From Phaffia rhodozyma (taxonomy: Eukaryota > Basidiomycota > Tremellomycetes > Cystofilobasidiales > Mrakiaceae), in assembly GCA_014706385.1 (NCBI GenBank), contig JACGZH010000010.1, positions 930,001 to 994,000 of the forward strand: a DNA stretch of 64,000 nt, in the 5' to 3' direction. The notes under the pieces were generated by a model that was not told where the DNA came from, ran no database searches, and saw only the letters and a list, made by a program, of their open reading frames with translations. Shown one piece after another: positions 1 through 11,467 of the stretch (the first letter of the stretch is position 1; every line of letters starts with the position of its first letter). The position numbers were made by a program, and so were the translations under genes.

Positions 1-803
1 CAAGAGAATGATCTCTAGACCTTTGTGGTCTTTGATGGAGAACCGGTCGATATTGTATTGCTGAAAGGTGATGATGGTCGGCGACTTGGTGTCTCCTAAC
101 CGAGCTCTGAAGAAGAAAATCCCGACTAAAGCGCTCAGTCGCAAGCATATGATCGAGGCAACGAAGAGAAAGACCGACCTTGAAACATCGACGTCTGGAT
201 CTGGTTTTCTCACACAAAAACATGTGAACTCTTTGGAAGACAACCTCGGCTGTTTCCACTGATACAACTCACTAACAGATGAGAGATGCATGTGTGAGAG
301 AGAAAGTAAAAGGCTGTATGTGAGCTTGGTAGTTGACGAACAGACAAAGATGATGGACACATACCTCTCCCATGTAAACTGCCAGGTATAACTCATCCTT
401 CCAACCGATCTCAGCTCGAGCTCGACATCTGGGTTGAATAGCTGGATTTGTTTCACTTTGGACTGAGCATCAGAAGAAGTAGAGATACTCGATACCGCCG
501 CTCCAAAGTGGGCATCCTCGAGGGTGGCTTGATATGGTGTATGTTGAAGAGATGTCCGTCCGTACAGGTAGATCTTTCGACCTTGAGCGTCAAAGACCTC
601 TACGGTCGACCCCGACGATGACGGACGGATGACCAGACTAGGTAGTGATCTGAAAGAGACTCAAGCCCACAAGTCAGCACAGAACACGTCTCTCAACTGG
701 CCTCTGTGACCAACAGGACATACGGATCGAGTAGAGACGACATGGACAGATGATGGATGGCAGCTATGCTGGATGATCTGGATGGAATGGTTATTCTGTG
801 CAT
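1..803 (-). CDS. Protein of unknown function, 3' end beyond window (possible tubby-C/LURP-like fold)
   Basis: Incomplete gene entering from the left edge. The likely ATG is at 803-801 and opens MHRITIPSRSSSIAAIHH. Exons can be joined by frame. The first is followed by an intron with a weak GTTGGT donor, then an exon at about 656-368 that contains VEVFDAQGRKIYLYGR and ends near SYTWQFTWE. Two shorter exons follow, carrying CFCVRKPDPDVDVS and ARLGDTKSPTIITFQQYNID, and continue off the window. The order 'short beta strand, W-x-F-x-W, RKPDP, further strands' resembles tubby-C-terminal or LURP-one-like scramblase folds known from basidiomycete hypothetical proteins, but I have no catalytic motif and would not name it. 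Only 108 bp separate its ATG from the divergent AGX1 ATG, so they probably share a promoter. Confidence 0.6.
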
Positions 804-911
804 CGCCTCCGAATCGTTTTCTTCTTTCACCATCCGACCATCAAACAGCCCGGCCAACATACATTGAGCTTGCCTTACATCTTTCTTCGTCACATCTCGC
901 CACTCTATTCA

Positions 912-2880
912 ATGTCTAATTCTTCTTTCAAGCAGGAGGAGCACAAGCTTCTCGTCATTCCTGGACCTATCGAGGTCTCTGACGATGTTCTCCTCGCTAA
1001 TGCCCACCCGAGCATGAGCCATGTCTCGCCTGCGTTCGCTCCCGTGTTCGGTGACTGTATCCGAATGACCAGGGAGGTCGTGTTCACAAAGGATGCTCAA
1101 CCTTTCCTAATCGCTGGGAGTGGAACGCTCGGTTGGGATCTTGTCGCTGCTAACTTGGTCGAGCAAGGAGAAGATGTCTTGGTACTCAACAGGTACGTTC
1201 AAAAGCTCATCTCTTCCTATGTCTACAACCCAGTTTCTTCCCTCTCTCTTTCCTTTTCTCTCTTTTTTCTTATCAACTTTTCAGCTGGTTCTCAATGCTC
1301 AATCACATCTTCCGTTCTCTCTTCACTCAGTGGCTACTTTGGTGATTCTTTTGCCGATTGTTTGGAGGCATATGGCGCTCAGGTTACCCAGATCGGAGCC
1401 CCTGTCGGAGGGGCACCCACGTACGTTTGAAATTACACATGTGTCTCTCTGCCCTCTCAACAAGCTTCTCATCTTCCAACATCATTTCTCCATCTGTCTC
1501 TATAGCAAGGAAGAAATCACAAAGTCTCTCCGTTCCAAAAAGTTCAAGCTTCTCACTTTCACCCATGTCGACAGTCAGTGGCTCTTCCTTTCTCTGCATC
1601 TGCATCGCTGCATCGGCTCTCCGGCCCGAAGACTGATCTCTTCGTTGCACTCGTTATACATCTCTCAGCTTCGACCGGTGTACTCTCTGATGCCAAGATG
1701 ATCGCAGAGACCGTCAAGGAGGTCTCTCCTGACACTTTGGTCGTTCTCGATGGTGTCTGCTCCGTTGCTAGTGAGGAGATCCAGTGAGTTCATCTCACTG
1801 TCTATTCAGGTCACCTGTCCATCCTCTTTTTTTTTTGTTCTGGAGCGACACGCAGTCAATCTCAGTGATTGTTAAACCCGGAATTTCTTAATTCTCATCT
1901 TTTCAGAATGGACGCCTGGGGCATTGACGTTGTCATCGGAGCCTCTCAGAAGGGACTGGGTGTCCCTCCCGGTCTGAGTGTCAGTTTGGCATCCCAGAAG
2001 GCTTTAGAAGTGTTCAAGTCAAGAAAGACTAGGGTGTCGGCCTACTACGCCTCCTGGGCGAAATGGTTGCCTGTGTGAGTAATTCTGCCGAAGATGGGGT
2101 CATCAAGTCCATATATCCATCGAGAATTATAGTTGCTGATAACATTTTAATCTTGGTATGCTCAGTATGAAGTCCTACGAGACCCCTCCGGCTACCTACT
2201 TTGCTACTCGTTTGTAGAAAGCATTCTCCATATAGAAGAGCTATTCCTGGTCTGGTTGCTAACTCAAACCATCTGGTTCACTTGTCGTTTACAGCCCCCG
2301 TTCAGCTCATCTATGCCTTCCATGCTTCGTTGAGCGCGATCACTAAAGCTTCGCCCTCACTTCCCGAACGATTCGCTGCCCACAAGGCCGCTAGCAAGAA
2401 AATCAAGGACACCCTCGAAGAGTGGGGTCTTGGCTTCATTCCTCTCAGTAGGGACGCTAGCGCTAACGGCATGTATGTCTCTCTGTCGGCTCGAGTTGAA
2501 GATGGTGGTTTGTGATCATTATCGCTTAATGATATTTTCGATCTACACCTACTTCCAGGACCGCTGCCAAATTCCCCGCCGGTCTAAAGGCGCCGGATCT
2601 GTGAGTCGTCGGTTTTCTTGTTGCCGTCCAGTCATTGTCCTTGTTGTCCTGACGCGTGCCTCATGTTTTGCGTTCTCACAGTCTTCCTAAGCTTCTCGCC
2701 AAAGGAGTCGTCATGGCTGCCGGTCTTCACAAGGAGGTCAAGGATATGTACTTCCGAATCGGACATATGGGTATCACCGTCACAGACCCCACTCGAGGAG
2801 ATGTGGATACGATCCTAAAGGCTCTCAAGGAAAGTCTAACTGAGGCTGGGTATGACTTCAAGGGCAAGCAATCGGTTTGA
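912..2880 (+). CDS. AGX1: Alanine-glyoxylate aminotransferase (AGX1/AGXT type)
   Basis: Class V PLP-dependent aminotransferase that converts glyoxylate plus alanine to glycine plus pyruvate. Nine exons join in frame: 912-1192, 1331-1420, 1506-1573, 1669-1783, 1907-2074, 2166-2209, 2295-2472, 2559-2600, 2682-2880. They total 1185 nt, giving 394 residues, the usual size for the family. Diagnostic stretches are LLVIPGPIEVSDDVL at the N-terminus, AGSGTLGWDL, HVDTSTGVLSD, DGVCSVASEE, and IGASQKGLGVPPGLS with the Schiff-base lysine at about K200. Start: the ATG before SNSSFKQEEHK puts the conserved GPxEV box at the expected place; the upstream in-frame extension has no ATG before it. No clear mitochondrial presequence or PTS1 is visible (C-terminus GKQSV), so a cytosolic enzyme is the simplest guess. 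It is divergent from the left-edge gene. Confidence 0.96.
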
Positions 2881-3428
2881 CTCCTCAGCCGACTCTAAAA
2901 CAGAGCGGGCATTCTGATCCTTTCTTAACCTCAAGCCTCGAGCCTCCCCCATGTTTTACTTGACCTCTTTCTCTCCGTTCTGTTTCATTCCCTCCTCTTG
3001 TATCTACTGTTCTTCTTGTCTTGTATACTTTCTGTTGATTGTCTTAGCGATGGCTGAGGCTGTACTCGAGCTCAAAGTGGTGTTGTAGATGCTGTGGTGT
3101 GTACGATCCAGATCGGATATAAATGGACTTCTCTTCAGCTCTTCTCGGCTTTTCTCTCATACATCTTTGTGTCTGTGTCTGCCTGGTGTCTCTTCTAGAG
3201 CTACTGCCTGTATCATACTCGTCCAAAGCATGCTTGTACACATGAGGATCTGACCCTCAAAGAGGGAAAGCCCAACAAACGTCCTCCGGGTTACGTCCAG
3301 CGCTGTAACCACCAGAGCGGACGTTCGGACGTTCAACCGCTCATCCTTCTTATTTTTCCTTTTTGGATTCTCGACCGATCATCCATCCATCATCCGTCTG
3401 CCTTGCTTCTTGACTCTTTCCAGAGTGC
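2881..3428. other. Intergenic, AGX1 3' region and GRS1 promoter
   Basis: No protein-coding exon that I can support. It holds a T/C-rich AGX1 3' flank followed by a C/T-rich leader just before the glycyl-tRNA synthetase start. Confidence 0.6.
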
Positions 3429-6376
3429 ATGCAGCAGCTCTCCCGTTCATTCAGACGACTATCATACTTGCAAACAATCTCTGCTCCTCTTTCCAAGCGC
3501 CAGTTTTCAATCTCACCCATCATGTCTGTCATGGAATCCCGAGCGGCTACGTTTGACAAGCCTCAGTTTGAACAGTTGATGGCCAAACGATTCTTCTACA
3601 CTCCCGCTTTCGAGATCTACGGTGGTGTTGCTGGTCTGTACGACTACGGACCTCCTGGTTCTTCCCTCCAGTCCAACATCCTTCACGCCTGGAGACAACA
3701 CTTCATCGTCGAGGAGGATATGCTCGAGCTTGATACCACCATCATGACCCTCTCGGATGTGCTCGTCACCTCCGGACATGTCGCCAAGTTTTCCGATTGG
3801 ATGTGCAAGGATGTCAAGACCGGAGAGATCTTCAGAGCCGACCACTTGGTCGAGGCCGTCTTGGAGGCCAGGTTAGTGCCATTAGTATCACCTTCTTTCT
3901 CTTTTTTTCCTCCCTAATGAATGGCCCTCCTTGGGTTTGGGCTGAAGAAGGAGCAGATGGGTTATACTAGAAGCTCGTCAACTAATTCGAGCCATTTTGC
4001 TTCATCATGTCATATCACATAACTATGAATCAGACTCAAAGGTGACAAGGAGGCTCGAGGTATCGCCGAGGCTCCCGTCGCCGTCGAGGACGACAAGAAG
4101 AAGAAGAAGAAAAAGGTCGCCTCGACCGCCATCAAGTTGTCTGACGAGGAGGTCAAGGAGACCGAGTACGTTCTCGCACAGGTACGAATTATCAATTTCT
4201 TTGAGCTCATTAACTTGACTCGTCTTGCATGCTAACCCTGATCATCGACATGCATCTCTGGAACGTCAGATTGACAACTACTCTGGTGCCGAGCTCGGAG
4301 AGCTCATTCGAAAGTTCAAGATCGTCAACCCCGAGACCAAGAACGAGGTCTCCGAGCCTGAAGAGTTCAACTTGATGTTCAGCAACAGCATTGGTCCCAC
4401 TGGTTACCTCAAGGGGTCAGTGTGCTTACTTTCAAACTCACTCCGTCACTTGAGCTCATGCTAAACGCAATCTGATCCTGCTGCTACGCCTGCTCGACCT
4501 ACAGATACCTCCGACCCGAGACCGCTCAGGGTCACTTTGTCAACTTTTCCCGACTCCTCGAGTTCAACAACGGCAAGGTTCCCTTTGCCTCGGCCCAGAT
4601 TGGTCGATCTTTCCGAAACGAGATCTCTCCCAGACAAGGCCTTCTCCGAGTCCGAGAGTTCACCATGGCCGAGATTGAGCACTTTGTTGACCCTTTGGAC
4701 AAGAGACACGCCCGGTTCAGTGAGGTCAAGGATCTCAAGTTGTCTCTGTTGCCCAAGGACGTTCAGCTCGAGGGAAAGACCGAGTTGGTCGAGATGACCG
4801 TTGGTGATGCTGTCGATAAGGTACGCGCGAGGATCAGCTGCCTTTTCCTATTCTCGTATACAATCACACAAAGCTTACTCAATTCCATCAACTTGTGTCC
4901 ACACAGCAAATTATCGATAACGAGACCCTCGGATACTTTATCGGTCGAATCCACCTCTTCCTCGTCTCGATTGGAATTGACCCCAGTCGACTCCGATTCC
5001 GACAGCACATGGACAACGAGATGGCCCACTACGCTGCCGACTGTTGGGACGCCGAGATCCAATCTTCTTACGGCTGGATCGAGTGTGTCGGTTGTGCCGA
5101 TCGATCCGCTTATGATCTTTCCGTTCACGCCGAGAAGACCAAGCAGCGATTGAGCGTTCAGGTCTTGTTGCCCGAGCCGGTGATCGAGACAAAGTTGGCT
5201 TGCACTTGGGACAAGAAGACGGTTGGAATGGCTTTCAAGAAGGAGGCTGGTGCCGTCATGGCTCATGTCGAGGCACTCGACCAGGACAAGTTGACCGCGC
5301 TAAAGACCGAGTTGGAGAGCAACGGGTTTGTGTTTTGTTCTTCTTCTACCTTGTATCATCCCTCGCTGGTGCAGCCATCGACTAAAGACCCCTTCTCTTC
5401 TTGATGACGACTACAGAAAGTACACGGTGACCGTTGGCGAGGCTTCCCACGAGATCCTGGCTGCTTACGTCAAGATCGAGCCCAAGACGACCAAGACAAA
5501 CATCCGAGAGTTCACTCCTAACGTTATCGAGCCTTCGTTCGGTATTGGTCGAATCCTCTACTCTGTTTTGGAGCACTCGTTCTGGCGACGGGAATCTGAT
5601 TCCGCTCGACAGGTTTGTCTTTTCTCTCATTTTTTTTTTCTTTCCCTCCTCTCTTCGCTTTTCCTTTTCCTTTTCTCCTCTTTCGAAGAAAAAAAAAACG
5701 ATAGATCCTAATTACATATCGTTTTTGGGACACGATCTGGAATGTACATAGGTCCTTTCGCTGCCTACGGCTGTTGCTCCTTTCAAGTGCTTGATCGTTC
5801 CTATCTCCAACAACCCTGAGCTTTCTCGAGCCGCCCACGAGCTCTGTAAGACGTTTTTCTCATTCTATGGAGATATGTAATCTGTCGTCGTTCACCTTCT
5901 GAACGTCAAATCCTTCCTTGCTTCTTCTACTGGGTAATGCTTTGTTCGGAAATAGCTCTCAAGATGAGGAAAGCCGGTATCGCATGCAGAGTCGATGATT
6001 CTGGTGCTTCCATCGGAAAGCGATACTCCAGGAACGATGAGCTTGGTACTCCTTTCGGAGCTACCGTCGATTTCGCTTGTTCGTCACTTCTTATTTTCAC
6101 TCTTATCATCAACCCTACGTTGTTTTCTTTCTCTTTCTGACCCAAAAGGAAAAAAAAAAAAAAAAAAAAAAACCCTTTGCCTTCTCCTTTCCTCAAAACG
6201 ACACAGCCGTCAAGAATGGAACGATCACCCTTCGAGAACGAGACACTACCGAACAACTCATCGGATCGATCGACGAAGTCATCTCTGTCATCTCCCAACT
6301 CGTCAAGGGTCAGATCGATTGGTCGAAGGCTACTGGAATCTTGCCCGCTTACTCTGGAGAGCAGGATGTCGAATAG
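3429..6376 (+). CDS. GRS1: Glycyl-tRNA synthetase (probable mitochondrial and cytosolic forms)
   Basis: Class II aminoacyl-tRNA synthetase that charges tRNA-Gly. Nine exons: 3429-3871, 4034-4181, 4270-4415, 4505-4820, 4907-5325, 5417-5612, 5752-5845, 5956-6078, 6207-6376. They sum to 2055 nt, giving 684 residues, normal for eukaryotic GlyRS. Signatures include [17 protein letters not shown] near the N-terminus, [37 protein letters not shown] (motif 2), [35 protein letters not shown] (motif 3 region) and a C-terminal anticodon-binding domain with [12 protein letters not shown] lysine-rich insert (DDKKKKKKK) sits at about residues 165-172. The first ATG gives an Arg/Ser-rich amphipathic leader ending QFSISPIM. 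A second ATG at 3522 begins MSVMES directly before the conserved domain, which suggests dual targeting by alternative starts. Intron 8 carries a 23-nt A run. Confidence 0.97.
3522..3524 (+). promoter_or_regulatory. Candidate internal start codon of GRS1 (cytosolic isoform)
   Basis: An in-frame ATG 31 codons after the first. The residues before it are basic and hydroxylated, like a mitochondrial presequence, and the conserved synthetase body starts just after it. Use of this start is inferred. Confidence 0.5.
6150..6172. repeat. A23 homopolymer in GRS1 intron 8
   Basis: Twenty-three consecutive A inside the intron 6079-6206. Likely polymorphic; it could also be a length-error site in the assembly. 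Confidence 0.95.
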
Positions 6377-6637
6377 ATGGGTTTGAGGTTATGTTAGAAC
6401 AAGGAAAGAACCGGGGATGATCTAAAGAGATGATCGAATAAATTATTATTATTTTTTCCAAAAAAAACATCGAGATCGTCTACCTATCTCACTCGAGAGA
6501 AGGGAAAGAAAAGATACATTGATATAAGATGAAATGATTTAAAAAAAAGGGGGGATGCAAAGCAACACAAGCAGGAAAGAAAAAGGGGAAGAAAGAATCA
6601 AAAGATCGACTACGAGAGAGAATGAACAAAGAATCCC

Positions 6638-9600
6638 TTAGTTGACGACAACAAGCGAAGCAACCTTAGCCTCAGTAGCGATAACCTCCAAAGCCTGCTC
6701 GACCTCCAATCGCTTCCTAGCCTCCCTGAGCCAATCCTGAGCCAACGTAGCCGGCCATCCCTTCAGACTGTTAACCTCTCTAGCCGCTCCGTCCAGATCG
6801 TTCCTAGCCAATCGATCCTCAGCCCTGGCTAACACAGCACCAACATCGTTTCCTTCGACGTTACCCGACTTTCGGAAGAGCAATGGCGAAAGAACGAAAC
6901 TCGTCAGATGAGCGAGAAGGCCGGCGTCGGCTGCTTCAGGAACGAAAGCGACCGATCGGATTCGAGGAGCGACTCGATGAATGAACCAGTAGGTCAAGTC
7001 AGAAGTCGATTCGATTCCACCAGCGACAGTCGAGGAAGGGATGGTAGCAAGGACAGTAGGTCCGACAGAGGGATCTCTAGAAGCAGTTGTCAAGTTGGTC
7101 AAAGCGGCGAGCTGGGTGTCGAATGGTTGACGAGAGGTCTCGCTAGCGGTCTGGACGGCTCGAAGGGCTGACCAAAGAGTGTGGACTCGGACGTTCTCAT
7201 CCAAGATAGCAGAGTTGTCCAAAGTGACCTTCTCAAGACCTTTCAATCCCGTCTCGAGCTCTCCAAGCTTGGCCAATCGACCACCTCGCTCGGTCTCGAC
7301 CTGAGTCTTGATATCTCGAATAAGGGATCGTTGAAGCTCTACAGCCTGAGCAAGGACCTCCTCCTTCAATCTACAACCGTAAGCAGAAGACAGGTACATT
7401 AACAGAGTGCCAGAACAGACAGGGACATCCTACAGAACACGTAACGGGATAAGAAGAGTACGAACCGAGCATTGATGATCTCGCTCTGAACCTCCAACTC
7501 GTTCTCCAATCTCTCTCTGAACACAGCCACCATCTTGGCCCTCTCATCCTCGACCACACTCTTCCAACCTTCTTCCCTCTTCTCCAACTCCTCCTCGAGC
7601 TTGACAGTCTTCTCCTTCAACTCTCGCTCAAACTCTGCCCTCTTAGCCTCTAGCTGAGTCTCCAATTTCTTCCTCTCCTCTTCCTTGACTGAGGCAAGCC
7701 GTCCTCCGAGGGCCTCGAGATCCATTTGGGCGGTCGAGATCAGGTTCTTAGCGGACGGAACGGCTGAAGGACTAGAAGACAAGTAGGAAGCCAAAGAGTC
7801 GATTGTGGTCGCCAGTTGGGCGATGATTGGCTCGGAAGAAGCAAACTCGCGGACAGAAGGAGCGATCAACGGAAGGATCTCGCCCACAGCGGGCTTACCG
7901 ACCACAGTGGACGAGGAAGGAGCCTTAGGAGATGTAGCCTTTACTGCTTTAGGAATGTAGTACCCTGGGGGAGCTTCAAACCCAATAGGTAAGGCTTCGA
8001 CCCAAGGAAGCTTTCCGTCGACCATGTCCTTCTCGGCAATCTTGTTCTCGACCTCCGTCTTTACGCCCTTGAGTGCGTCCTCGGCCTGGTGAACGAGATT
8101 CTCAACCCCCTCGCTCCATTGTCCAGTCTTGGTCTCGACCTTCTTCTCAGCCTGTCCGATAGCCTCCTTTGATTCTCCGACCAAGTGGGCGGCCTGCTCG
8201 CTCACAGCGTCCACCGCATCCTTGGCCTTGTCGGCCACAGCTCCTCCCTGTGCTTTGAGCTGTTCGATCTTCTTCAGGGCCTCTCCCTTCAAGTCAATGG
8301 CGTCGAGCTGATTCGAAGCCTGGTGGGCGCTCTCAACAACAGCCTCCTTGGCCTTTCCGCCCTCCTCAACGACGGCGTCAAACTTCTCCTCGACCTTTGC
8401 CTTGAGCTGCTCGACAAATCCGAGCGCCTTGTCGCTCAACTGGTGAGCCTTTGCCGAAACGTCGTCCTGAAGCTCACCCGCCTTGTTTTGAATTTCAGCA
8501 GCCTTGATCTGAGCCTCGGTAGTCTTCTGCGAAATAGCCTTTTGAGCCTCAGCCGACTTCTTGGAAGCAAGATCCTGAGCTTCGGTGGCCTTCTGGTGAG
8601 TGGCTTCCTGGACGTGGGAGGTCCTGCTGGCAAGATCCTTCTGAGCCTGAGCAGACTTGTCGACAACCTCCTGCTTGATGTGCTGAGCCTCGCCAACGAC
8701 CTTTTCCTTCAAAGAGCTACCCTTTCGAGCAGTCTTCTCCTTGATTTCATTGGCTCGTCGGACAGCCTCTTCCTTGATGTCCTTCGTCTTGTCAACGGCC
8801 TGATCCTTGGCATCTAGTACTCTAAGCTTGGAGTCATCCACTGCGTCAAAGTGAACCGCTCGAGCGTCGTCACCCAATGCCTTGGGGTTTTCCGAATCGG
8901 CCGGGACGGCGGACGAAGCGGTTGAGGATGCTTTGTGTGTCAATGAGGAAATTGTTTCGGAGGCTTTTGATCGGAGGTCCGAAGACTTGGATTCAACCTT
9001 CTTTTGAAGAGCAGTCACTCGATCAGCGGCCTGCTCAGAGATGGGCGTTGAGGGGGTGATCTGACCAGTGATTCGGTTGTACAACGACTTGGAGGAGCTA
9101 TCAAAGATGAGTCGACAGATGAATTAGGGCTGGGCATGAAGGGATATGGTTCAGTGACAAAGAAAAGAGAGAGATGATCCGTACTCATAAGCCCGGTTAA
9201 CGCCGCCGACGACTTCACTGGCCCCAACCTGGTCCCACCCCTTTTCCTCAGCGTACTCGACAAGCCTTAATCCTCCGGGAACATATTGAGTGTAGAACTG
9301 CTCGAAATCGTCGTTGTGAAGGGCGATGTAGGTTGCGATGCTGTAAGCGGACCCACTATAGTAGGAAAGGATAGAATAGACAGAGAAGCACAATAGAAAG
9401 GTTCAAAAAGAAAGAGAGAGAAAAAAAACGTCATATAACCGACGTCAGCGAAAGATACGTCTTGAGGGAACGATTAAATGCGCTCGACAGGAAACCAGAC
9501 CTACCCAAGGAATCCAGACCAGAGGAGAAAGTTTCTAAATCCATGAGACTTCTTTCCTCCCCGGCCAGGAGGAGGAGGAGGCGATCCTGAGGGAGGAAGA

Positions 9601-10158
9601 GGAGCGACAGGGACGGCGACGGGAACGACTCTCTTTTGGACGATCACAGGATCCGCGGGAGTGATCACGGTCACAGGAATTTTTGGAGGAGTACCAGAGA
9701 GAGGAGAGGCAGCATAGGTCTGGTTTTCATTCCATCGGATAGTGAGATCATACCATCAACCAAAGCACCAGAGATGACAAAATTGATGGACGAGATGGAG
9801 AGAACGATGAAGATGGAACGGCGTGATCAGTACTAGAGTACGCTCCTTTTTTTCTCCTTGTGCAGCACTCGACACGCGATTCAGACAACATTCAGACAAA
9901 ACGAAAGCTCACCCTGATAGGAAGAGACCTGATAGTAGGAGAGAGCCGTGCTCGACTGGACAACTGAGAGATCGGCATCGCTCGGAGAGGAAACAGATGA
10001 GGTTGATGGAGAAAGCTGGGTCGTTAAGGTGAAGGGAGAAAAGAGCAAACCCGGGATGCTCGTGTGTGAGACCGCCTGGATCCGTCTTAAGGGTCTTATG
10101 TAATGGAGGGTAAATTCAAATATGAATCTTCCAACCCTAACCACTGGGCGCCCCTCAT
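6638..10158 (-). CDS. MIC60: MICOS subunit MIC60 (mitofilin), with expanded helical region
   Basis: Inner-membrane protein that organises cristae junctions. Exons in order: 10158-10145 (14 nt), 10094-9929, 9719-9505, 9355-9185, 9097-7466, 7370-6638. They total 2931 nt, giving 976 residues; yeast Mic60 is about 540 and human about 760. Basic N-terminal presequence (MRGAQPLRRIQ..), Pro-rich linker, and one membrane segment (FRNFLLWSGFLGGSAYSIATY, about residues 118-138) followed by LHNDDFEQFYTQYVPGG, as in the family. After about residue 190 comes a long Ala/Lys/Glu/Gln helical stretch with loose 11-residue periodicity (KATEAQDLASKKSAEAQK), then coiled coil. The last exon is the mitofilin signature, with WFIHRVAPRIRSVAFVPEA, ARAEDRLARNDLDGAAREVNSL and LKGWP. 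The first two exons are my reconstruction: no ATG lies in the frame of the 10094 exon, and splicing from 10158 restores both ATG and phase. The donor at 9928 (GTCTCT) is weak. An 8-codon upstream ORF is at 10198-10172. Confidence 0.93.
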
Positions 10159-10706
10159 CCTTCTTGGCCGCTCAGAGATAAAAACAGCCAGCAGCCATCA
10201 TTCATCTGTTTCAAGCTGCTTTTACTGTTGATGACTGACTGATAGATTCGTTCACACGGCTTTGCTTCCTCTTGGTCTTCCTGATGTTCTCAGAACATCT
10301 ATATCATAGCTTCTCTTGCTACCAATTGCCTTTGCGCAATATTTTCAAGAAGAGACACTCTTATCCGTTTTCATTGGCTGATTTTTCATCATTCAAGCGG
10401 ACGCTTGACGTTAGATAGACACAAGCACATTGAAGAGACCAGATCGAAAAGGGTATATGAATCGAAAGCCAAGAAGCTTTTGAGGAAGGAAGATAACGAA
10501 AGTGAGGTCCAATGATAAGATAGAAGGATTAATTGGAAATCGTGTTATCAAAAACTGGCGAGAAAGACCAAGGAAAGAATCCAGATATGATCGCGAAACT
10601 AGATATGAACGGAACGACAGAGAGGTTTGGTGAAAGAACTTAGATGTTGGTAGATAGGGGTTCACTACGACGGCTCTGTTTGACAGTGATCAGACCAGTG
10701 TGACTC
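10159..10706. other. Intergenic, MIC60 5' flank and thioredoxin 3' flank
   Basis: Apart from the short upstream ORF, I see no gene here. AT-rich sequence without notable repeats. Confidence 0.6.
10172..10198 (-). promoter_or_regulatory. Short upstream ORF in the MIC60 leader
   Basis: ATG, 7 more codons, then TGA, ending 13 bp before the proposed MIC60 ATG. If transcribed it could lower MIC60 translation. The transcript start is unknown. Confidence 0.3.
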
Positions 10707-11467
10707 CTAGGGAGAAGAAGACGGCGATGTCTGTGCACTGGTGATAGCGTCCGCGACAAATGCCTAGATGTTCAAAAATCAGATCAAACCCCGTCAGTTT
10801 TATTCAAGAATGACGAATCAAAAACTTGGACTTCGGAAGAGGTACCTTTAGACTGTCTGGAGTAGGTTCAAGAATCTCAGCAGCACGTCCGCCACGGATG
10901 AAGGATTGAAACGTGGGCATGGCTTGGATGTTACTGGTGATGCGAAGAATACAGTATAAGATACGTCACAACGACCAAAATGCTACAGAATAAGAACGAT
11001 GACAGGAACATGGCTCACCAGCTGTCGGCAGTCGGGCATTGAGTGTCGACATCGACCTCGATGTACGTTGCTGGATACTCGTCATCCTCAGCGAGCTTCT
11101 TGAAGTAAGGAGCAATCATCTTGCTGCAGGTGTCGTTGACATGCCAACAGTACAAGTAGAGGATGGAGGTGAGCGGTTGATCTGCATATCCAATCACATC
11201 ATCTTCTGACTCACCAAGGTGGACACCTAGCGTTGCATAAGATCAGTATACAATCAGTAAACGTTATCAAAGAGGAGACGGCTCTCGTTGCGTGTACCTA
11301 CCAAACAGCAGCTACAAATGGATGCAAACAGAATATCAACACCGCTAGGCTTAATTCACAAATGATAGGCAGGAGATGACTGTAAACTTACTGAACTTGA
11401 CAATCACAACGTCGTTCTCTGAAAGAATAGATTGGAAGTTGTCCAAGGAGGTAATTGAATCGACCAT
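10707..11467 (-). CDS. Thioredoxin, WCPPC active site
   Basis: Small dithiol oxidoreductase. Six exons: 11467-11392, 11311-11302 (10 nt), 11226-11215 (12 nt), 11123-11019, 10933-10846, 10763-10707. They sum to 348 nt, giving 115 residues, typical for a free thioredoxin. The spliced product reads VVIVKFTAVWCPPCKMIAPYF, then a DVD strand, CNIQAMPTF (cis-Pro), and FIRGGR before the last helix. The two tiny exons carry AVW-CPP, so the redox motif exists only after splicing four exons. Classical thioredoxins have WCGPC; the Pro in place of Gly is more like TlpA-type proteins and should alter redox potential (inference). Extra cysteines occur at TQC and SCN. It is encoded divergently from DNA ligase with about 1 kb between start codons. 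Confidence 0.93.

Noticed and set aside
8185..8817. 210-codon plus-strand Leu/Ser-rich open frame
   Set aside because: Antisense of the repetitive helical part of MIC60; no independent features.
10144..10145. MIC60 starting at 10144
   Set aside because: That codon is GTG, and no ATG exists in that frame; splicing from the ATG at 10158 explains the start.
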